Source: an uncultured Porphyromonadaceae bacterium (GTDB lineage: Bacteria; Bacteroidota; Bacteroidia; Bacteroidales; Muribaculaceae). From it: a stretch of 20,903 nucleotides of DNA. Every line of letters begins with the position of its first letter. Position 1 is the stretch's first letter. Positions 15,728 to 20,903 of this stretch are shown here, piece by piece. The translations under genes and the position numbers were made by a program. The stretch spans positions 1 to 20,903 of the forward strand of contig CABQCA010000023.1 of NCBI GenBank assembly GCA_902462525.1, in the 5' to 3' direction. The notes beneath the pieces were generated by a model that was given only the letters and a program-made list of their open reading frames with translations, ran no database searches and had not been told where the DNA came from.

Positions 15728-15779
15728 CACAGTTTTTCCAGTCAATAGGAGTACATAATAACACTTAAGGATAAAATAA

Positions 15780-16931
15780 ATGAAAACGAACACACTTGCA
15801 CTGGTAGCCGCCGTGACCGCCGGCACCATGATGTTTGCTTCGTGCGGAGGCAACCAGCAGGCCTCCCAGGGCGCCGGCGCACCGCCGGAAATTGCCGTTA
15901 TCACCGTGGAGCCCACTACGGCAGAATTTCAGACGAAGTTCCCTGTCACTCTTCAGGGTAAGACCGATATCGCTATCCGTCCGCAGGTGACTGGATTCAT
16001 TACCAAAGTATGCGTCGACGAAGGTCAGCGTGTACACAAAGGCCAGACACTCTTTATCCTCGACCAGGTGCAGTTCCAGGCAGCTGTCGATCAGGCCGAA
16101 GCCAATGTAAACTCGGCCCGAAGCGCCGTATCTACCGCTGAAATCACCGAGAAGAACAAGAAAATGCTTCTCGACAAGAACATCATATCCGAAACCGAAT
16201 GGCAGCTTGCCGCCAATCAGCTCGCCCAGGCCAGGGCAACTCTTGCTCAGGCAAACGCCGCGCTGGTGACAGCCAAGAAAAATCTCGCCTACACCGTTGT
16301 GACAGCCCCCAGCGATGGTGTTGTCGGCACTATCCCCAGCCGCGAGGGTTCGCTGGCATCGCCCTCGAGCGCACAGCCCCTTACCACCATCAGCGACAAC
16401 AGCGAGGTGTACGCCTACTTCTCGCTCACCGAGCGCGACCTTCTCGACCTCACCAAGGGCGGCGCTACATCGGTGGCCAACGGCATCAGTTCCATGCCCG
16501 AAGTGCAGCTCGAACTTGCCGACGGCACCATCTATCCTCTCAAGGGCAAAGTGGCTACCGTGAGCGGTGTCATTGACCGCAGCACCGGCGCCGCATCGGC
16601 CCGCGCACTCTTCGCCAATCCCAACGGCATGCTCCGCAGCGGTAACACCGGTAACCTCATCATGCCCCACAGCGCCGACAGCGCCATCGTGATACCGCAG
16701 AAAGCCACATTCGAGCTTCAGGACCTCCGCTATGTCTACACTCTCAATGACAGCAATATGGCAGTGTCGACACCCATCACCGTGGCTCCTTACAGCGACG
16801 GCCAGACCTTCCAGGTGCTCTCGGGCCTTAACGGCGGCGAACGAATTGTTGTGGAAGGCGTCGGCACCACAGTGCGCGCCGGCAGTGTCGTAACCCCCAA
16901 AACGGCCGCAGCAGCTCCTGCGCAGCAGTAA
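15780..16931 (+). CDS. RND efflux periplasmic adaptor (membrane fusion lipoprotein)
   Basis: This is a 383-residue AcrA/MexA-type adaptor. The signal peptide ends in FASC, so Cys22 would be lipidated and anchor it in the inner membrane. The half-motifs of the lipoyl-like domain are at about 62-98 (IRPQVTGFITKVCVDEGQRVHKGQTLF) and 170-195 (YTVVTAPSDGVVGTI). They flank an alpha-helical hairpin (about 100-168, rich in Ala, Gln and Glu) that contacts the outer-membrane channel. Beta-barrel and membrane-proximal domains follow. The tail is Ala-rich. It bridges the pump and the TolC-like channel encoded just downstream; the pump gene begins 28 bases after its stop. Substrates cannot be read from sequence. 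Confidence 0.95.
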   Translation: MKTNTLALVAAVTAGTMMFASCGGNQQASQGAGAPPEIAVITVEPTTAEFQTKFPVTLQGKTDIAIRPQVTGFITKVCVDEGQRVHKGQTLFILDQVQFQAAVDQAEANVNSARSAVSTAEITEKNKKMLLDKNIISETEWQLAANQLAQARATLAQANAALVTAKKNLAYTVVTAPSDGVVGTIPSREGSLASPSSAQPLTTISDNSEVYAYFSLTERDLLDLTKGGATSVANGISSMPEVQLELADGTIYPLKGKVATVSGVIDRSTGAASARALFANPNGMLRSGNTGNLIMPHSADSAIVIPQKATFELQDLRYVYTLNDSNMAVSTPITVAPYSDGQTFQVLSGLNGGERIVVEGVGTTVRAGSVVTPKTAAAAPAQQ

Positions 16932-16959
16932 TAACTTGTAGAATGATCATCATCACGCA

Positions 16960-19900
16960 ATGAAACTTGACAGATTCATAAACCGACCGGTGCTTTCGAC
17001 GGTGATATCGATTTTCATCGTTCTGCTCGGTCTCATCGGGCTTGTGTCGCTGCCTATCACGCAATTCCCCGATATAGCGCCGCCTACAATCTCGGTGTCG
17101 ACAACCTATAGCGGCGCCAACGCCCAGGCAGTGCTCAATTCAGTGATAGCACCTCTGGAAGAGAGTATCAACGGTGCCGAAGGCATGACCTATATGGAGT
17201 CGACGGCCACCAATACAGGTTCCGCCACAATCAATGTGTACTTCGAACAGGGTTTCGACCCCAACATGGCCGCCGTCGATGTGCAGAACCGTGTGTCGAA
17301 GGCCTCGAGCCTGCTGCCCTCAGAAGTAAACCAGGTGGGCGTCGAGACCCGCAAGCGTCAGACCTCGATGCTTGTCTGCGTGTCGCTTGCCGACACCACC
17401 GCTGATCACCGCTACTCGCAGGAGTTTCTCGACAACTATATGAAGATCAACGTCATTCCCGAACTGCAGCGTGTGCAGGGCGTGGGCGACGTGATGGCCT
17501 TCGGCGCCGACTACTCCATGCGTATATGGCTCAAGCCAGATGTGATGGCGCAGTACCACCTGATGCCCTCCGATGTGTCGGCGGCTCTTGCCGAGCAGAA
17601 CGTCGAGGCCGCTCCCGGTGCTTTCGGCGAGCAGGGCAACCAGTCGTTCCAGTACACTATGCGCTACCGCGGCCGTCTTTCCAAACCCGAGGAATTCGGC
17701 AACATAGTGGTTCGCACCGGCTCCAACGGCGAGGTGCTTTACCTCAAGGACGTGGCCGAAATCGAACTCGGCCGTGTGACCTACGGCTTCTCGAACATGC
17801 TCAACGGCGACGCCTCGTCGTCGGCCATGGTGTTCCAGACTCCCGGTTCGAACGCCACGCAGATTATCAACGACTGTCTCAAACTTGTTGACAAACTGCA
17901 GAACGACCTTCCCGAAGGGCTTGCCTACAAGATACCTATGAATAACAACGACTTCCTCTATGCGTCGATCAACACTGTGATACACACGCTTATCGAGGCA
18001 TTCATCCTTGTGTTCTTCGTAGTGTACGTATTCCTGCAGGACATCCGCTCGACCATTATTCCGGCCATCGCCATTCCTGTGGCCCTGATCGGTACTTTCT
18101 TCGTTCTCAATCTCATCGGATTCTCCATCAACCTTATCACCCTTTCGGCTCTCGTGCTCGCGATTGCCATTGTGGTCGACGATGCCATTGTGGTGGTCGA
18201 GGCCGTGCACGCCAAACTCGACCAGGGCTATACGTCGTCGCGGCGTGCATCGATCGACGCCATGGACGAAATTGCCGGCGCCCTTATCTCCATCACACTT
18301 GTGATGATGCTGGTGTTCATTCCCGTGTCGTTCATGCCCGGTACGGCAGGTGTGTTCTACCGCCAGTTCGGTCTCACCATGGCCATCGCCATCTTCTTCT
18401 CGGCTGTCAACGCCCTTACCCTTTCGCCTGCCCTGTGCGCGCTGTTCCTGAAGCCGCATAAAGCCGAAGGGGAGGCCGACAAGTCTCTCAAGGAACGAAT
18501 GGGCGATGCTTACAAGGCCGCCGGTCAGGCTGTGGCCAAGCGCTACAAGCGCTCGTTTGCTCTCGACATACATCCCCTCATCACTCTTGTGCTCCTTGTT
18601 GCCACCATCACCTTCATGGTTCTCGGCTGGTACAGCACCCACAGCATTCTCAAGCTTGTCATAGCATCGGCAGTAGCCATCGTGGCTGTGCTGGGCCTCT
18701 TCGGCAAGCGTTTCCACCGCGGCTTCGAGAAAGGCTTCGGTGCGCTGCTGGCATGGTATAAAAAAGGTGCGTCGTGGTGCGCCAACCACAAAATAACCGC
18801 CTTTACATCGGTGGTTGTCTCGGTTGTCATTCTCGCATGGCTCATGATGACGACTCCGAGCGCCCTGGTGCCCAACGAGGATACCGGCCTGGTCTTCGCC
18901 ATGGTCGACATGCCCCCGGGCACCTCGCAGGAACGCACTATCGAAGTGATGGAGAAACTCGACTCCATCTGCGGCACAATCCCCGGCGTGTACATGCGCC
19001 AGGCCATCAACGGCTACAGCTTCATCGCCGGTCAGGGCGCTACCTACGGCACAATCATCATCAAGCTGAAGGACTGGAGCGAGCGTGACAAAAGCCAGAG
19101 TTCCGACAATATCATCAAGCAGCTCTACTACCTCACCGGCAACGAAATCAAGGATGGCCGTGTCATGATATTCGCACCGCCTATGATTACCGGTTACTCG
19201 GTGACCAACGGTTTCGAACTCAAGATGCAGGACCGTACCGGCGGCGACATCAACGCCTTCTTCGGCGTGGTGCAGGGCTTCCTCGCGCAGCTCAACCAGC
19301 AGCCCGAAATCCAGGCGGCCTACACTACTTTCAACCCCACTTTCCCGCAGTATCTGATCGATATCGACGCCGCCAAGGCCAAGAGCGCCGGCATAAGCCC
19401 CGCCACAATTCTGCAGACACTGCAGGGCTACTACGGCTCGATGTATATTTCGAACTTCAACCGTTTCGGCAAAATCTACCGTGTGATGATGCAGGCCTCG
19501 CCCGAGACCCGTGTCAGCCCCGAGACCCTTGCCAACGTGAAGATCCGCAACGGCAACGAAATGGCCTCGATATCGAACTTCATAAAGCTCACCCGTGTTT
19601 ACGGTCCCGACCTTATGAACCGCTTCAATATGTTCACCTCCATCTCGGTGTCGGGTACTCCCAACCCCGGTTTCTCTACCGGCGAGGCTATCGCCGCCAT
19701 CGAGCGTGTGGCCAATCAGACTCTGCCTCAGGGCTACGGCTACGAATATTCGGGCATGACTCGCGAGGAAGCCGGCTCGTCGAGCGGCTCGGCCACGGCC
19801 ACCATCTTCGGCCTCTGTCTGCTCTTCGTCTACCTGCTTCTTTCGGCGCAGTACGAAAGCTACTCGCTGCCTTTCGCCGTGATTCTGTCGATACCCTTCG

Positions 19901-20355
19901 GACTTGCCGGCGCGTTCATCTTCGCACGCATGTTCGGCATATCGAACAACATCTACCTGCAGATTGCTCTCATCATGCTTATCGGTCTGCTGGCCAAGAA
20001 TGCAATTCTTATCGTTGAGTTCGCTCTCGAACGCCGTCAGACCGGCATGAGCATCTTCAATGCGGCCATCGCTGGTGCCGGCGCCCGTCTGCGTCCTATC
20101 CTCATGACTTCGCTCGCCATGGTCATCGGCCTTCTGCCCATGATGCTCTCCACCGGTGTGGGCGCCAACGGCAACCGCGCTCTCGGCGCAGGTTCGGTCG
20201 GCGGTATGCTCATCGGCATGGTATGCCAGATTTTCGTGGTGCCCGCGCTGTTCGTGGTCTTCCAGATTATTCAGGAGAAAATCAAGCCCATCGAATGGCA
20301 CAACGAGGAAAAGGGCGGCACAATCGAGAACGAAATAGAACAGTACGCCAAGTAA
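16960..20355 (+). CDS. RND multidrug efflux permease, HAE1 (AcrB/MexB) family
   Basis: This 1131-residue inner-membrane proton/drug antiporter is the pump of the tripartite system. The N-terminus (FINRPVLSTVISIFIVLLGL) and the P-I-T-Q-F-P-D-I-A-P-P motif are classic. The proton-relay residues are present: D407 and D408 in TM4 (VVDDAIVVVEA) and K1013 in TM10 (LLAKNAILIVE), the last equivalent to AcrB K940. The offset of 73 shows an insertion compared with AcrB's about 1050 residues. It lies between TM6 (ending near K498) and the amphipathic helix before TM7, and contains two extra hydrophobic segments (about 539-558 and 563-582). The gene lies 28 bases after the adaptor and 12 bases before the outer-membrane factor, in one operon. 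Confidence 0.97.
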   Translation: MKLDRFINRPVLSTVISIFIVLLGLIGLVSLPITQFPDIAPPTISVSTTYSGANAQAVLNSVIAPLEESINGAEGMTYMESTATNTGSATINVYFEQGFDPNMAAVDVQNRVSKASSLLPSEVNQVGVETRKRQTSMLVCVSLADTTADHRYSQEFLDNYMKINVIPELQRVQGVGDVMAFGADYSMRIWLKPDVMAQYHLMPSDVSAALAEQNVEAAPGAFGEQGNQSFQYTMRYRGRLSKPEEFGNIVVRTGSNGEVLYLKDVAEIELGRVTYGFSNMLNGDASSSAMVFQTPGSNATQIINDCLKLVDKLQNDLPEGLAYKIPMNNNDFLYASINTVIHTLIEAFILVFFVVYVFLQDIRSTIIPAIAIPVALIGTFFVLNLIGFSINLITLSALVLAIAIVVDDAIVVVEAVHAKLDQGYTSSRRASIDAMDEIAGALISITLVMMLVFIPVSFMPGTAGVFYRQFGLTMAIAIFFSAVNALTLSPALCALFLKPHKAEGEADKSLKERMGDAYKAAGQAVAKRYKRSFALDIHPLITLVLLVATITFMVLGWYSTHSILKLVIASAVAIVAVLGLFGKRFHRGFEKGFGALLAWYKKGASWCANHKITAFTSVVVSVVILAWLMMTTPSALVPNEDTGLVFAMVDMPPGTSQERTIEVMEKLDSICGTIPGVYMRQAINGYSFIAGQGATYGTIIIKLKDWSERDKSQSSDNIIKQLYYLTGNEIKDGRVMIFAPPMITGYSVTNGFELKMQDRTGGDINAFFGVVQGFLAQLNQQPEIQAAYTTFNPTFPQYLIDIDAAKAKSAGISPATILQTLQGYYGSMYISNFNRFGKIYRVMMQASPETRVSPETLANVKIRNGNEMASISNFIKLTRVYGPDLMNRFNMFTSISVSGTPNPGFSTGEAIAAIERVANQTLPQGYGYEYSGMTREEAGSSSGSATATIFGLCLLFVYLLLSAQYESYSLPFAVILSIPFGLAGAFIFARMFGISNNIYLQIALIMLIGLLAKNAILIVEFALERRQTGMSIFNAAIAGAGARLRPILMTSLAMVIGLLPMMLSTGVGANGNRALGAGSVGGMLIGMVCQIFVVPALFVVFQIIQEKIKPIEWHNEEKGGTIENEIEQYAK

Positions 20356-20367
20356 TCAAGTCAGAAT

Positions 20368-20903
20368 ATGAAATTTATAAGCATAGTGCGCACAACTGTT
20401 GTCATGGCGGTCCTTACCGCCGCCATGAGCAGTTGCCACATCTACAAGAAATATGAAACGCCGACGTCGACAGCCCTCACCAAGGCATATGCCGAGGCAC
20501 GTCAGACACCCGTCGACTCGGCCGCCTTCGGCAATCTCCTGTGGGAGGACGTCTTTACCGATCCGCAGCTTGCCGCACTTATCGAGCGAGCTCTCGAAAA
20601 CAACAACAATCTCGAGAACGCCCGTCTCAACGTCGACATCGCCCGCGCACAGCTCCGCGGCGCCCGTCTGAGCTATCTTCCCTCGCTGGCCCTGGTGCCT
20701 AACGGTGCCGGCGCTTCCTACGCCGGCAGTGACATCAACTGGACTTACCAGCTGCCGGCCCAGCTGAGCTGGGAGGTCGACATATTCGGCAAACTTCTCA
20801 ACAGCAAGCGCGGTGCCAAAGCCGCCCTGCTGCAGAGCGAGGCCTACGCCCAGGCCGTGCGCAGCCAGATAATCTCGGCTGTGGCCTCGACCTACTACTC
20901 CAT
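20368..20903 (+). CDS. RND efflux outer-membrane factor (TolC/NodT type), 5' part
   Basis: The frame opens at ATG 20368, 12 bases after the pump stop, and is open to the window edge, giving 178 residues of a family usually about 450-480 long. The signal peptide ends in AMSSC, so Cys23 is the likely lipidated residue, as is typical of NodT-family outer-membrane lipoproteins. The next part matches the family: LLWEDVFTDPQLAALIERALENNNNLENARLNVDIARAQLRGARLSYLPSLAL, then WTYQLPAQLSWEVDIFGKLLNSKRGAKAALLQSEAYAQAVRSQIISAVASTYYS. It would form the trimeric channel through the outer membrane. Its truncation is an artefact of the window end, not a gene defect. Confidence 0.93.
   Translation, partial: MKFISIVRTTVVMAVLTAAMSSCHIYKKYETPTSTALTKAYAEARQTPVDSAAFGNLLWEDVFTDPQLAALIERALENNNNLENARLNVDIARAQLRGARLSYLPSLALVPNGAGASYAGSDINWTYQLPAQLSWEVDIFGKLLNSKRGAKAALLQSEAYAQAVRSQIISAVASTYYS

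Noticed and set aside
17320..20301. 993-residue open frame on the minus strand opposite the RND pump
   Set aside because: It is exactly antisense to a certain gene, has a His/Glu/Gly/Asp-rich composition without domain motifs, and results from codon bias that avoids TTA, CTA and TCA on the coding strand.
20382..20393. CATAGTGCGCAC, identical to bases next to the S24 operator (12088-12099)
   Set aside because: It lies inside the coding start of the outer-membrane factor and lacks the second palindrome. Several 12-base matches are expected by chance in a window of this size.

Overview
The window is a chromosomal, mostly housekeeping stretch from a member of the Bacteroidota, most likely order Bacteroidales and possibly Muribaculaceae; the family is an inference. 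Support comes from the fused SecD-SecF protein, a DUF4491 protein, a TopA with C-terminal repeats and no visible Cys-rich zinc fingers, few Shine-Dalgarno sequences, and promoters of the Bacteroidota form TTTG-N(about 20)-TAnnTTTG. No tRNA, rRNA, CRISPR array, insertion sequence or prophage was seen.

Layout: (1) 2-669 (+): the end of an unknown gene, coupled by ATGA to a small exported protein. (2) 824-3013 (+): hppA, a membrane pyrophosphatase, with its own terminator. (3) 3309-3809 (+): a lone ECF sigma factor with no anti-sigma gene beside it. Its terminator faces the terminator of secDF. (4) 4083-7408 (-): secDF, preceded by a DUF4491 membrane protein. (5) 7621-10656 (+): an AMP-forming acyl-CoA synthetase and hflX, 6 bases apart. 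(6) 10815-15433 (-): topA and rluA-like (ATGA overlap), then, from its own promoter, an XRE/S24 repressor overlapping rnhB. (7) 15780-20903 (+): an RND tripartite efflux operon (adaptor, inner-membrane pump, outer-membrane factor), the last gene cut by the window edge.

Working together: hppA, SecDF and the RND pump are all membrane machines driven by, or generating, an ion gradient. topA, rnhB and the S24 repressor suggest a genome-maintenance cluster in which a LexA-like self-cleaving regulator may control RNase HII. The acyl-CoA synthetase and DUF4491 gene are transcribed divergently from a shared control region.

The most interesting material is in the control regions: twin TGCGCA palindromes over the S24 promoter, three GTTAAC palindromes between the DUF4491 and acyl-CoA synthetase promoters, a 9+2+9 inverted repeat upstream of the efflux operon, and two copies of an intergenic element built of 8-bp units. 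I see no clear new multigene system. The S24-rnhB unit is the best candidate for an undescribed regulatory circuit.
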